39,765 nt of DNA from AC-9 sp051984395 (GCA_051984395.1 JBPYEZ010000198.1:1-39765); one strand, 5' to 3'. Numbered from the stretch's first letter, positions 7,769 to 15,131 are shown. Program-made: numbers and translations. Notes: generated by a model not told the origin, from the letters alone.

Positions 7769-8115
7769 AACGCCTCCTCGACCACCTCGACGGCGCCACC
7801 CAGCACCGACGCCACATCGAAGCGCACCAGCCGGGCCCGGTGGGGCCCCTCCTCGAGCCACCGGGCGGCCGCCCGCCGCAGGCGAGCCTGCTTGGCGCGG
7901 GTCACCGCTTCGACCGGTGCCCCGAATGCCGTCGAGGTGCGGGTCTTGACCTCGCAGACGACGACCAGCTCGCCGCGGCGCAGCACCAGGTCCAGCTCGC
8001 CCAGCGGACAACGCCAGTTGCGGGCCACGACCTCGTACCCCGAGGACCGGTACCACTCGGCCACCCTCTGCTCCCCAGAGGCGCCGAGGTCCCGACGCCC
8101 GGCGACCTGCTCCAC
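7765..8115 (-). CDS. yraN: YraN family protein (UPF0102, PD-(D/E)XK endonuclease-like)
   Basis: The 116-residue length is normal for UPF0102. The N-terminus LGASGEQRVAEWYRSSGYEVVARNWR, the core GELDLVLRRGELVVVCEVKTRTS (Asp in GELDLV, then E-V-K) and AKQARLRRAAARWL are the family hallmarks. The fold is that of Holliday-junction-resolvase-like nucleases, but the biological role is not established. GTG directly follows the DUF2469 stop (TAG-GTG), and its own stop overlaps the CTG of the next gene. It therefore sits in a tight operon. Confidence 0.92.
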   Translation of the reverse strand: MEQVAGRRDLGASGEQRVAEWYRSSGYEVVARNWRCPLGELDLVLRRGELVVVCEVKTRTSTAFGAPVEAVTRAKQARLRRAAARWLEEGPHRARLVRFDVASVLGGAVEVVEEAF

Positions 8116-8409
8116 CTAGAGCTCCTTCTCGGGGAGCTCCTCCACGTTGACGTCCTTGAACGTGACGACCCGGACGGAGGAGACGAATCGGGCGGGCCGG
8201 TACATGTCCCATACCCAGGCGTCGTTCAGCTGGATCTCGAAGTGGGGGTGGCTGGACTCCCCTTTGGCCTCCATGCTCACGTGGTTGGCCAGGTAGAACC
8301 GCCGGTCGGTCTCGACGACATAGCGGAACATCGGGAGCACGGCTCGGTACTCCTGATAGAGAGCCAGCTCGATTTCGGCCTCGTAACGCTCGAGGTCCTC
8401 AGCGCTCAT
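8116..8409 (-). CDS. DUF2469 family protein
   Basis: This 97-residue protein starts MSAEDLERYEAEIELALYQEY and continues with YVVETDRRFYLANHV and WVWDMYRPARFV. Those are the family hallmarks of DUF2469, which is nearly restricted to Actinobacteria. Its function is unknown. It normally lies between rnhB and yraN. Here yraN follows directly, but rnhB is absent upstream. A possible promoter box (TACAGT at 8456-8461, minus strand) lies about 50 nt upstream. Confidence 0.92.
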   Translation of the reverse strand: MSAEDLERYEAEIELALYQEYRAVLPMFRYVVETDRRFYLANHVSMEAKGESSHPHFEIQLNDAWVWDMYRPARFVSSVRVVTFKDVNVEELPEKEL

Positions 8410-8762
8410 CAGTCATGTCTCGGGCCTCGCTGGAGCGTGTCCCCCTCGACGGCCAACTGTAGGACGCCGCCGGCCCACTGCGCCCCTCCGGCAGCCGCCC
8501 CCGGCCCCCAGCCTCGGCGCCCGCCGTTCCGGCTGCAGGCCGACCAGGTGCCCGGGACCGCCGGAGGGCTGCGGCGGTCGCCGAGGGCCAGCGGAGGAGC
8601 CGCTTTCTCGTTGAGATGGCACCTAACTCCCTTCTCTGCATGGGCCGACGAGAGCCGGGATCGCCTGGAGCCTCGTGACTCTAACGAGACCCCCGGAGAG
8701 CCTGCCAGGACCGTGTGACACCCCCCGACGAGGGAGGTGGCGGCGGTCAAGATGCTGGCCGC

Positions 8763-8875
8763 AGGCCCCCCCCGGAGGGCCTCGTATCGACGTTGGGGGC
8801 CGAATCGGCTGGCCACCCAGGACCGACATGGGTCCCCACCTGGGGGCCGGACGCGCTCGGCTCCCGGGCCCGGGA
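8763..8875. repeat. Cluster of three GC-rich inverted repeats
   Basis: Three separate stems occur in about 110 bases: AGGCCC/GGGCCT (8763-8782), GGTCCCC/GGGGGCC with a four-base loop (8831-8848) and a 14-bp perfect palindrome (8862-8875). They could form a terminator, a structured RNA or protein-binding sites. Such repeats also arise by chance in DNA of this GC content, so the meaning is uncertain. Confidence 0.45.
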
Positions 8876-8922
8876 CAGGCCGCCCTCTGGAGCACGAAAC
8901 TACACGGATGCAATGCACCACC

Positions 8923-8928
8923 TACGGT
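8923..8928 (+). promoter_or_regulatory. Putative -10 box (TACGGT) of methyltransferase, leaderless
   Basis: TACGGT ends 6 nt before the GTG at 8935. It supports that start over the in-frame ATG at 8908. Confidence 0.45.
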
Positions 8929-8934
8929 TGGACG

Positions 8935-9645
8935 GTGACCGGGGGCGCTGAGTGGGAGCCCGATGCCGAGAACTGGATCCGGTGGGCGCGCACGCCCAGG
9001 CACGACGCCTACTGGTACTACCGGGACGCCTTCTTCGACGAGGTCGTCCCTCCCGCCGGCCGGAGGACCGTCGAGGTCGGCTGCGGCGAGGGGCGGGTCG
9101 CTCGCGACCTGGACGCGAGAGGCCACCGGGTGGCGGCGATCGACACGTCGGCCACCCTGGTCCGCAACGCGCTGGACCGGGATCGCTCGGGTCTCTACGC
9201 GCTGGCTGACGGGGCCGCCCTCCCCTTCCCGAGCTCCGTCTTCGACTCAGCCGTTGCGTACAACTCCCTCCAAGTCGTCGCGGACATGCCCGCCACGGTC
9301 CGCGAGGTGGCCCGTGTGCTGGACGGCGGGGGCCGCTTCTGCGTCTGCGTGAGCCATCCCCTGGCTGACGTCGGCCACTTTCTCGATGATGCTCCAGACG
9401 CCGAGTTCGCCATCCGTGGCGACTACTTCGTCAACCGCCGGGTGGAAGACAGGGTGGAACGCGGCGGTTTGGAGATGACCTTCAGGGGCTGGACCTATTC
9501 GCTGGAGGACTACGCCCAGGCCTTCCAGGACGCGGGGTTGCGGATCGAGCTGATGCGTGAACCCCGTCCGGAGGGAGCTCCCGCAACCTATGACCGATGG
9601 ATGAGAGTTCCGATGTTTCTCATGATCAGGACCGTGAAGGCATAG
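8935..9645 (+). CDS. Class I SAM-dependent methyltransferase
   Basis: The product has 236 residues. Motif I is TVEVGCGEGRVARDLDARG, with the acidic end of strand 2 at VAAIDTS. Then come LADGAALPFPSSVFDSAVAYNSLQVV (motifs II-III) and VLDGGGRFCVCVSHP. It has the general Methyltransf_11-type fold; the substrate is unknown, and the aromatic N-terminus (WIRWARTPRHDAYWYYRDAFF) may help bind it. I prefer the GTG at 8935 because a TACGGT box lies 6 nt upstream and homology starts at GAEWEPDAENW; the ATG at 8908 is the alternative. It is on the strand opposite the surrounding operon and sits where lepB/rnhB would be expected. Confidence 0.85.
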   Translation: MTGGAEWEPDAENWIRWARTPRHDAYWYYRDAFFDEVVPPAGRRTVEVGCGEGRVARDLDARGHRVAAIDTSATLVRNALDRDRSGLYALADGAALPFPSSVFDSAVAYNSLQVVADMPATVREVARVLDGGGRFCVCVSHPLADVGHFLDDAPDAEFAIRGDYFVNRRVEDRVERGGLEMTFRGWTYSLEDYAQAFQDAGLRIELMREPRPEGAPATYDRWMRVPMFLMIRTVKA

Positions 9646-9657
9646 CCCGAACCTGCA

Positions 9658-10053
9658 TCAGCCCTCCAACATTTGTGAAGGGAACTCGTTGCCGTCGAAG
9701 TAGTCGCGCCAAGCAGTGATCACCCCATGGCGCACCTCGAATATGCCCATTGTCCGAAGGTGAATCGTTCTCTCGCCCAACTTCAGGTAGTCCACTCGTT
9801 CGGTCATGACGATCGTGCCGTCGGTCACCAGGTGGCGAATGTCGACGCTCACACTGCCGCCAAGGCTCATCTGTTGGGCGAAATCTGCCACGATGGCTTC
9901 TCGTCCATGAACTGGTTTCAGCGGCCCGTTGTGGTAAGCGGCGTCATCGCTAAAGAAACGAGCCAACTCCGAGGCATTGCCCGTTGGCCACGCAGCGATA
10001 AACGCGGCCATGAACTGCCGCACGACTTTCTCGGCGCCGAACGGTTCACCCAC
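9658..10053 (-). CDS. Limonene-1,2-epoxide hydrolase family protein
   Basis: The 131-residue protein has the SnoaL-like fold of limonene-1,2-epoxide hydrolase. The catalytic set known for that enzyme appears complete: Tyr40 and Asn42 (YHN), Arg86 and Asp88 (TERVD), and Trp115 and Asp117 (AWRDYFD). Epoxide hydrolysis is thus plausible; the substrate is unknown, and many relatives are uncharacterised. The gene is clearly AT-richer than its neighbours: 67 of the first 120 bases (9661-9780) are G or C, against about 70% in rplS. This suggests recent transfer. The start is uncertain. GTG 10053 follows a purine-rich stretch; GTG 10080 would add nine residues. It converges with the methyltransferase gene. 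Confidence 0.8.
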   Translation of the reverse strand: MGEPFGAEKVVRQFMAAFIAAWPTGNASELARFFSDDAAYHNGPLKPVHGREAIVADFAQQMSLGGSVSVDIRHLVTDGTIVMTERVDYLKLGERTIHLRTMGIFEVRHGVITAWRDYFDGNEFPSQMLEG

Positions 10054-10156
10054 CGTCCCCCAGCCTTTCTCAGCAATCACTCGGGCGGTCGAATCGGCGA
10101 CCGTCGACCGACCTCGAACGGTGGGAGTGCCTTCGACTCGGGTGCGCCCCGAGCGT

Positions 10157-10561
10157 CTAGGTGCGGGACCTCGCCTTCCTGCCGGACCTCGCCTTCTTGG
10201 ACGGGGTGGCCGGGGAAAGCTGCCGCTTCTCCTTGATCTTGGCGGCCTTCCCGACCCGGCCCCGGAGGTAGTAGAGCTTGGCCCGGCGGACGTCACCCTC
10301 GACGATGGGCTCGATCCTGGCGATGATCGGCGAGTGCACCGGAAACGTGCGCTCGACGCCCACGCCGAAGCTCACCTTGCGGACGGTGAAGGTCTCGCGG
10401 ACGCCGGAGCCCTGGCGACGGATGACCGCCCCCTGGAACACCTGGATCCTCTGCCGGTTCCCCTCCACCACCCGCACATGGACGCGGACCGTGTCTCCGG
10501 GCGCGAACGGCGGAATGTCGTCACGGAGGCTGTCACGATCGACCAAATCGGTGGGGTTCAT
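10157..10561 (-). CDS. rplS: 50S ribosomal protein L19
   Basis: The gene encodes 134 residues. Characteristic L19 segments are FAPGDTVRVHVRVVEGNRQR, QVFQGAVIRRQGSG, TFTVRKVSFGVGVERTFP, HSPIIARIEPIVEGDVRRAKLYYLR and RGRVGKAAKIKEKR. L19 sits at the 30S-50S interface. The C-terminus has a basic extension (KKARSGRKARSRT) beyond the usual end. The ATG start lies inside the end of trmD (29-base overlap), so translation may be coupled. In most actinobacteria lepB and rnhB follow; here they are missing. Confidence 0.97.
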   Translation of the reverse strand: MNPTDLVDRDSLRDDIPPFAPGDTVRVHVRVVEGNRQRIQVFQGAVIRRQGSGVRETFTVRKVSFGVGVERTFPVHSPIIARIEPIVEGDVRRAKLYYLRGRVGKAAKIKEKRQLSPATPSKKARSGRKARSRT

Positions 10562-11333
10562 GGCGCGGGGGCTCCTCGGAAGACCGGGGGGACACTGCAG
10601 GATACCCGTGCTCGGCGAGCAGCCGCACCTCGTCGTCGCTCAACCCCCCTCGAGCATCGACCAGGTCGGGACGGCGGGCGAGGGTGCGGACCAGCGCCTG
10701 GGCACGGCGCCAGCGGGCGATGCGGGCGTGGTCGCCCGAACGGAGCGCCTCCGGCACGACCCATCCACGAAAGTCAGCCGGCCTGGTGTACTGGGGATAC
10801 TCGAGGAGCCCGTCGCTGAAGCTCTCCTCGTCGGCCGACGCCGCGTTCCCCATGACCCCTGGCACGAGCCGGACCACCGCCTCGACCACGACGAAGGCGG
10901 CCGCCTCCCCTCCCGCCAGGACGTAGTCACCGATCGACAGCTCGTCGTCGACGAGGTGCTCGGCCACCCGTTCGTCGACGCCCTCGTAGCGCCCGCACAG
11001 CAGGGAGAAGCCGCCGCCCGAGGGCGCGCCGAGGTCGGCCAGCTCCCGCACCAGAGTCTGGTCGAGCGGCCGTCCACCCGGCCCGAGAAGGAACAGCGGC
11101 CGGGGCGGTCGAGCGGTCTCGACCGCCCCGAAGACCGGGCCAGGGGCAAGCACCATCCCCGCACCGCCACCGAAGGGAGTGTCGTCCACCGATCGCCGCG
11201 GATCGGTCGCCGCCGAGCGCAGGTCGTGGATCCTCAGGTCGAGCAGGCCGCACTGGCGAGCCCGCCCGACGAGGCTCTCGCTGCCGACGGCCTCCAGGAG
11301 CCGCGGAAAGATGGTGAAGACGTCAACCCGCAC
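10533..11333 (-). CDS. trmD: tRNA (guanine-N1)-methyltransferase TrmD
   Basis: The product has 266 residues and makes m1G37 in tRNA using SAM, preventing +1 frameshifting. The SPOUT-class knot motifs are present: DDTPFGGGAGMVLAPGP, LLCGRYEGVDERV and SIGDYVLAGGEAAA. The C-terminal domain has LEYPQYTRP and HARIARWRR. The GTG start lies 6 nt after the rimM stop with GGAG upstream. The end overlaps the rplS start by 29 bases. Confidence 0.97.
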   Translation of the reverse strand: MRVDVFTIFPRLLEAVGSESLVGRARQCGLLDLRIHDLRSAATDPRRSVDDTPFGGGAGMVLAPGPVFGAVETARPPRPLFLLGPGGRPLDQTLVRELADLGAPSGGGFSLLCGRYEGVDERVAEHLVDDELSIGDYVLAGGEAAAFVVVEAVVRLVPGVMGNAASADEESFSDGLLEYPQYTRPADFRGWVVPEALRSGDHARIARWRRAQALVRTLARRPDLVDARGGLSDDEVRLLAEHGYPAVSPRSSEEPPRHEPHRFGRS

Positions 11334-11339
11334 GCCGGG

Positions 11340-11774
11340 TCACTCCAGGAGCCCGTCGGGCAGGTCGACGACCACCGTGCCCGGACGGTGCTCCACCACG
11401 AACCGGAGCGGGACGAGAGCACCCCCGTCGAGCACCAGCAGGTCGCTGGCCGGGTTGGCCTCGACGGCGACAACCCGTCCGATCGGCTGCCCGGTCACGT
11501 CGACGACCTCGGAGCCGTGCAGCTCGTGAACCCAGAGCGCGCCCGGGTCGACGATCGGCTCGGCCCGGAGGATCACGTCCCTCAAGGCCTCGGCCCCGTC
11601 CCGGTCGCCCACTCCGGCGAACGACACGATCCAGCGATCACGACTCGGTGCAGCCCGCAGGACCTCGAGGTCGCCGGCGCTCGACGAGAGCACGGCGCCC
11701 TTCGCAAGTCGCTCGGTGCGATCGGTCACCAGGCGCACGACGACCTCGCCCCGCAGCCCGTGCGGCCGGACCAC
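11340..11774 (-). CDS. rimM: 16S rRNA processing protein RimM, start uncertain
   Basis: The visible 144 residues cover most of RimM, a maturation factor for the 30S head that binds S19. They include RPHGLRGEVVVRLVTD, GVGDRDGAEALRDVILRA and the PRC-barrel part (LWVHELHGSEVVDVTGQPIGRVVAVEANPASDLLVL, with FVVEHRPGTVVVDLPDGLLE at the end). The family usually begins several residues earlier with a V-G-R-I-G/V-R-P-H-G motif. Upstream codons encode just that (LEVGRV), but there is no ATG, GTG, TTG or CTG up to the khpA stop. Either a rare start codon is used or a base error lies in the GGGGGG run at 11802-11807. Confidence 0.9.
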   Translation of the reverse strand: MVRPHGLRGEVVVRLVTDRTERLAKGAVLSSSAGDLEVLRAAPSRDRWIVSFAGVGDRDGAEALRDVILRAEPIVDPGALWVHELHGSEVVDVTGQPIGRVVAVEANPASDLLVLDGGALVPLRFVVEHRPGTVVVDLPDGLLE

Positions 11775-11844
11775 CCTGCCGACCTCGAGCGTGGCTGGGC
11801 TGGGGGGCCCGCCTCCCGAGCCGCCCGCCGCTGGCGTCGGCCGG

Positions 11845-12162
11845 TCAGTCGACGATGTCGACGCTGGCCTCGATCCCCTCGTTGGCGCCGGCCGCCCTCA
11901 CCAGCGTGCGGATGGCCTGTGCCACGCGCCCCCGCCGTCCGATGATCCTGCCCATGTCCTCGGGAGCGACGTGCAAACGGAGGTTCACGCCCTGACGGGC
12001 CTCGTCGACCTCGACCACCACGGCGTCGGGGTCGTCCACGATCGAACGGGCGATGTGCTCGAGCACTGCTCGCGGGATCGCGCCCATGGCCCGGTTCCCG
12101 GCCATGTCGTCGACCTCGTCGACCTCACCGTCACTCGAGAAGCCGACCCCTTGATCGGACAT
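11845..12162 (-). CDS. khpA: KH domain RNA-binding protein KhpA
   Basis: The product has 105 residues. A single type-II KH domain carries GRIIGRRGRVAQAIRTLV, with the GxxG loop in IIGRRGR, preceded by VLEHIARSIVDDPDAVVVEV. KhpA binds RNA, often with KhpB, and has been linked to small RNAs and division control in Gram-positive bacteria. The N-terminal 25 residues are acidic and unlike the core. ATG 12162 is used here. A GTG at 12171 overlaps the rpsP stop (GTGA) and would add three residues. The gene lies in the rpsP-khpA-rimM-trmD-rplS operon. Confidence 0.9.
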   Translation of the reverse strand: MSDQGVGFSSDGEVDEVDDMAGNRAMGAIPRAVLEHIARSIVDDPDAVVVEVDEARQGVNLRLHVAPEDMGRIIGRRGRVAQAIRTLVRAAGANEGIEASVDIVD

Positions 12163-12167
12163 GTCGC

Positions 12168-12452
12168 TCACTTGGATGCTGCGCCCTTGGATGCGGTAGC
12201 GGTGAACTCGTCCCAGGCTCCGGACACGCGCAACAGCTTCTCGACCCGCTCGGTCGGCTTGGCGCCCTGGGACAGCCACTTCACCGCCTTGGCCGAGTCG
12301 ATGTTGACCACCGACGGATCGGACCTCGGGGCGTAGGTGCCCACGATCTCGATGAACCGCCCGTCTCTGGGGGAGCTGCTGTCGGCGGCGACGACGCGGT
12401 AGGTGGGTTGCTTCCTCTTGCCCATCCTCATGAGGCGGAGCTTCACTGCCAC
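12168..12452 (-). CDS. rpsP: 30S ribosomal protein S16
   Basis: The product has 94 residues. The S16 signature VKLRLMRMGKRKQPTYRVVAAD is followed by PRDGRFIEIVGTYAP and AVKWLSQGAKPTERVEKLL. S16 is an early 30S assembly protein. The GTG start has GTGAGGA 7 nt upstream, a good Shine-Dalgarno, unlike the leaderless genes nearby. It is the first gene of the S16 operon, with two hairpins between it and ffh. Confidence 0.97.
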   Translation of the reverse strand: MAVKLRLMRMGKRKQPTYRVVAADSSSPRDGRFIEIVGTYAPRSDPSVVNIDSAKAVKWLSQGAKPTERVEKLLRVSGAWDEFTATASKGAASK

Positions 12453-12471
12453 GAATCAATCCTCACTCTCA

Positions 12472-12522
12472 GGGCCGGTCTCCGGACCGGCCATGCTCAC
12501 TGGGCCGGCCTCCCGGACCGGC
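12472..12522 (-). repeat. Two near-identical hairpin-forming repeats between ffh and rpsP
   Basis: Two copies of a roughly 20-base unit stand 30 bases apart (start to start), at 12472-12491 and 12502-12522, differing by one substitution and one inserted C. Each can fold: copy one as GGCCGGTC-TCCG-GACCGGCC (8 bp), copy two as GCCGG/CCGGC. They lie in the 89-base gap after ffh and just upstream of rpsP. They could attenuate transcription or separate ffh from rpsP expression. Confidence 0.5.
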
Positions 12523-12541
12523 GGTGTCGTTGTCCGGCTCG

Positions 12542-13903
12542 CTACCGAAGCGAGCCCAGGTCGGCGAGCGACGGCGTGACGCGACCCCGCTTGCCCTTCT
12601 TCCCCGGCTTGCCGGAGGCTTTGCCGCCGCCGACGCCCTTCATCATCCGTTGCATCTCCTTGAACTGCTTCAGCAGGGCGTTCACCTGGGCGGTGGTCGA
12701 GCCGCTGCCGTTGGCGATGCGCAGGCGTCGCGACCCGTTGACGATGGCGGGGTCGCGCCGCTCGCCCGGCGTCATGGAGCGGATGATCGCCTCGACCTGG
12801 CCCAGCTGGCCGTCGTCGATCGGGGCGTTCTTGATGTCCTTCGGCAGCCCGGGGAGCATGCCGAGGATGCCCGTGAGGGGGCCCATCTTCTTGATCTGCT
12901 GCATCTGCTCGAGAAAGTCCTCGAGGGTGAACTGTCCTTCCTGGAGCCGCGCCGCAGCGCGGGCGGCGGTCTCTTCGTCGTAGTGCTGCTCCGCCGTTTC
13001 GATGAGCGTCAGCACGTCGCCCATGCCGAGGATGCGGCTCGCCATACGATCGGGATAGAAGACGTCGAAGTCGCCGAGCTTCTCGCCTGTCGAGGCGAAG
13101 GCGATCGGTCGGCCGACGACCTCCTTGACCGAGAGGGCGGCACCACCACGAGCGTCGCCGTCGAGCTTGGAGAGCACCACGCCGTCCAGCTCCAGGGTGG
13201 CGTGGAAGGCCTCGGCTGTCGCCACGGCGTCCTGGCCGGTCATGGCGTCGATCACGAGGAACGTGTAGTTGGGATGGAGCACGTCGGACACCCTGCGGAC
13301 CTCGTCCATCAGGGCCTCGTCGATCGTAAGGCGGCCCGCCGTGTCGACGATGAGCACGTCGCGGCCCCGTCGCTGCGCCTCCTCCAGCGCACGACGGGCC
13401 ACGCTCACGGGGTCGCTCGGCTCGCTGAACACGGTCACGCCCGCCTGGCCCCCGAGAACCCGGAGCTGCTCCACAGCGGCCGGCCGCTGGAGGTCGGCCC
13501 CCACCAGGAGGGGCTGGCGGCCCTGCTGCTTGAACCACCGGGCCAGCTTGGCCGCCCCTGTCGTCTTCCCGGAGCCCTGGAGACCGGCCAGCAGGACCAC
13601 CGTCGGAGGCTTGGAGGCGTAGGTGATACGCAGGGCCTCGCCACCGAGGATGGCCACGAGCTCCTCGTTGACGATCTTGATGACCTGCTGGGCAGGCGAG
13701 AGGCTCTTGGACAGCTCGGCCCCGATGCAGCGCTCCCGAACCCGGGCGACGAAACCCCGAACGACGCTGAGGTTGACGTCAGCCTCGAGGAGCGCCACCC
13801 GGATCTCGCCCAGGGCCTCGTCGACCTCGGCCTCGCCCAGGCGGCCGCGGCCCCGGAGGCGGGTGAAAATCCCCTCGAAGCGATCGGAGAGAGACTCGAA
13901 CAT
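12542..13903 (-). CDS. ffh: Signal recognition particle protein Ffh (SRP54)
   Basis: The 453-residue GTPase binds signal peptides with 4.5S RNA and docks at FtsY. The N domain is residues 1-95. The G domain has the P-loop GLQGSGKTT (107-115), DTAGRL, SKLDGDARGG and SFASTGEKL-like (IAFASTGEKLGDFD). The M domain (from about 325) has the RNA-binding NGSRRLRIANGSG and a Met-rich finger QFKEMQRMMKG. The tail is basic. A TAGCCT box lies 8 nt before the ATG. It lies downstream of ftsY, its receptor gene, on the same strand. Confidence 0.98.
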   Translation of the reverse strand: MFESLSDRFEGIFTRLRGRGRLGEAEVDEALGEIRVALLEADVNLSVVRGFVARVRERCIGAELSKSLSPAQQVIKIVNEELVAILGGEALRITYASKPPTVVLLAGLQGSGKTTGAAKLARWFKQQGRQPLLVGADLQRPAAVEQLRVLGGQAGVTVFSEPSDPVSVARRALEEAQRRGRDVLIVDTAGRLTIDEALMDEVRRVSDVLHPNYTFLVIDAMTGQDAVATAEAFHATLELDGVVLSKLDGDARGGAALSVKEVVGRPIAFASTGEKLGDFDVFYPDRMASRILGMGDVLTLIETAEQHYDEETAARAAARLQEGQFTLEDFLEQMQQIKKMGPLTGILGMLPGLPKDIKNAPIDDGQLGQVEAIIRSMTPGERRDPAIVNGSRRLRIANGSGSTTAQVNALLKQFKEMQRMMKGVGGGKASGKPGKKGKRGRVTPSLADLGSLR

Positions 13904-13911
13904 CTCGAGCC

Positions 13912-13917
13912 AGGCTA
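13912..13917 (-). promoter_or_regulatory. Putative -10 box (TAGCCT) of ffh
   Basis: TAGCCT ends 8 nt before the ffh ATG, consistent with a very short leader or none. The same hexamer precedes the methyltransferase gene at 38761. Confidence 0.4.
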
Positions 13918-13950
13918 CCGGAAGGGCCGGCGGGCCCCGTGCCCGCTCCC

Positions 13951-15048
13951 TCAGGCGAAGAGGGCCTCGACGAACTCGTCCGGGTCGAGTGGGACGAGGT
14001 CGGCGGGCGACTCGCCCAGCCCCACGAGCTTGATCGGCAGCCCGAGGTCGGCGACCACGGCCACGGCGATGCCGCCCTTGGCGGTGCCGTCGAGCTTGGT
14101 GAGGACCACGCCGGTGACCCCGACGGCCTCGGAGAACTGCCGGGCCTGGACCAGGCCGTTCTGTCCCGTCGTGGCGTCGAGGACGAGCAGCACCTCATCG
14201 AGCTGGGCCGGAGACCGCTCCGCCACCCGTCGTACCTTCTTGAGCTCCTCCATCAGGTTCACCTTCGTGTGCAGCCGTCCGGCGGTGTCGACCAGCACCA
14301 GGTCGGCATCCCGGGCCACCGCCCGTTGGACGGCGTCGAACAGCACCGAGCCTGGATCACCCCCCTCCGCTCCCTTGACCAGGTCGGCCTCGACCCGTCG
14401 GGCCCACAACGCCAGCTGCTCGGTGGCGGCGGCCCTGAACGTGTCGCCGGCCGCCATCACCACCGACCGCCCTTCGGCCGCCTCGCGCATCCCCACCTTG
14501 CCGATCGTCGTGGTCTTCCCGACCCCGTTGACACCGACGAAGAGCCAGACGTCGGTCGTGCCCGGCTCGTGATGGAGGGTGCGGTCGCCGCGGCCCACGA
14601 TCGCCTTGAGGTCCGACTTCAACGACTCGAGCAGCGCGTCCGGGTTGGCGATCTCGCCGGCCTTGACCCGCGTTCGGAGCCCGTCGAGCAGTGAGGTCGT
14701 CGTCGACACGCCCACGTCGGCCAGGATCAGGGCCTCCTCCAGCTCCTCCCATGTCCCCTCGTCGATCCCGGAGCGGGCGAGCACCGATCCGACGCGCGCG
14801 GCCAGGAGATTGCGGGCCTTTCCCAGGCGCTCGCGCAGGGGCGGCGGGGCCGCCACCTCGGGAGGACCGAGCACCTCCTCGGCCTCGGCCGGCGCCGCCG
14901 CCTCGGGCTCGCCAACCTCGACAGCCGGGCGCGGAGGGGGCTCGAGCTCGACGCCGGTGCTCCGGCGGCGGTAGACGGTACCGGCCACCAGGCCGAGCGC
15001 GACCAGCACGACGAAGGCGAGGACGGCCACGATCAAGACGATTGTCAT
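13951..15048 (-). CDS. ftsY: Signal recognition particle receptor FtsY
   Basis: The 365-residue SRP receptor GTPase begins with one transmembrane helix (residues 1-25, IVLIVAVLAFVVLVALGLVA) and a short acidic Pro/Glu/Ala linker. It is therefore directly membrane-anchored, as in other Actinobacteria, unlike E. coli FtsY. The N domain is about 70-150. The G domain has VGVNGVGKTTTIGKV (P-loop about 172-180), DTFRAAA, DTAGR (254-258) and TKLDGTAKGG. It probably forms a targeting unit with the adjacent ffh. A TAGGCT box lies 9 nt before the ATG. Confidence 0.98.
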   Translation of the reverse strand: MTIVLIVAVLAFVVLVALGLVAGTVYRRRSTGVELEPPPRPAVEVGEPEAAAPAEAEEVLGPPEVAAPPPLRERLGKARNLLAARVGSVLARSGIDEGTWEELEEALILADVGVSTTTSLLDGLRTRVKAGEIANPDALLESLKSDLKAIVGRGDRTLHHEPGTTDVWLFVGVNGVGKTTTIGKVGMREAAEGRSVVMAAGDTFRAAATEQLALWARRVEADLVKGAEGGDPGSVLFDAVQRAVARDADLVLVDTAGRLHTKVNLMEELKKVRRVAERSPAQLDEVLLVLDATTGQNGLVQARQFSEAVGVTGVVLTKLDGTAKGGIAVAVVADLGLPIKLVGLGESPADLVPLDPDEFVEALFA

Positions 15049-15057
15049 GGCGTCGTG

Positions 15058-15063
15058 AGCCTA
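15058..15063 (-). promoter_or_regulatory. Putative -10 box (TAGGCT) of ftsY
   Basis: TAGGCT ends 9 nt before the ftsY ATG, in the short gap between smc and ftsY. Confidence 0.4.
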
Positions 15064-15131
15064 CCCTCGCCTGTCCGCTCCCGGTCGGCCCGTGAAGCCG
15101 GCCCGACGACCGAGCCGGCGGCGCGGCGGTG

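Larger units (their letters stand above)
8410..8934. other. Non-coding stretch replacing part of the lepB-rnhB region; GC-rich inverted repeats
   Basis: No reading frame here resembles a known protein; I checked for remnants of signal peptidase I and RNase HII and saw none. It holds several inverted repeats: CTCGT/ACGAG at 8672-8688, AGGCCC/GGGCCT at 8763-8782, GGTCCCC-ACCT-GGGGGCC at 8831-8848, and the perfect palindrome TCCCGGGCCCGGGA at 8862-8875. The last three lie within 175 bases upstream of the methyltransferase start. Confidence 0.55.

Noticed and set aside
8672..8688. tRNA-like anticodon stem (5 bp stem, 7-base loop)
   Set aside because: The loop lacks the invariant T before the anticodon, and no T-arm (GTTCNANNC) or acceptor stem is found around it.
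8409..8921. 170-codon minus-strand frame that might be a gene or an rnhB remnant
   Set aside because: Its composition is low-complexity Arg/Gly/Pro with no RNase HII or signal peptidase motif. It also overlaps the methyltransferase promoter region.
11845..12459. Long 204-codon form of KhpA
   Set aside because: The extra N-terminal part is only the rpsP gene read in another frame. KhpA proteins are about 75-110 residues.
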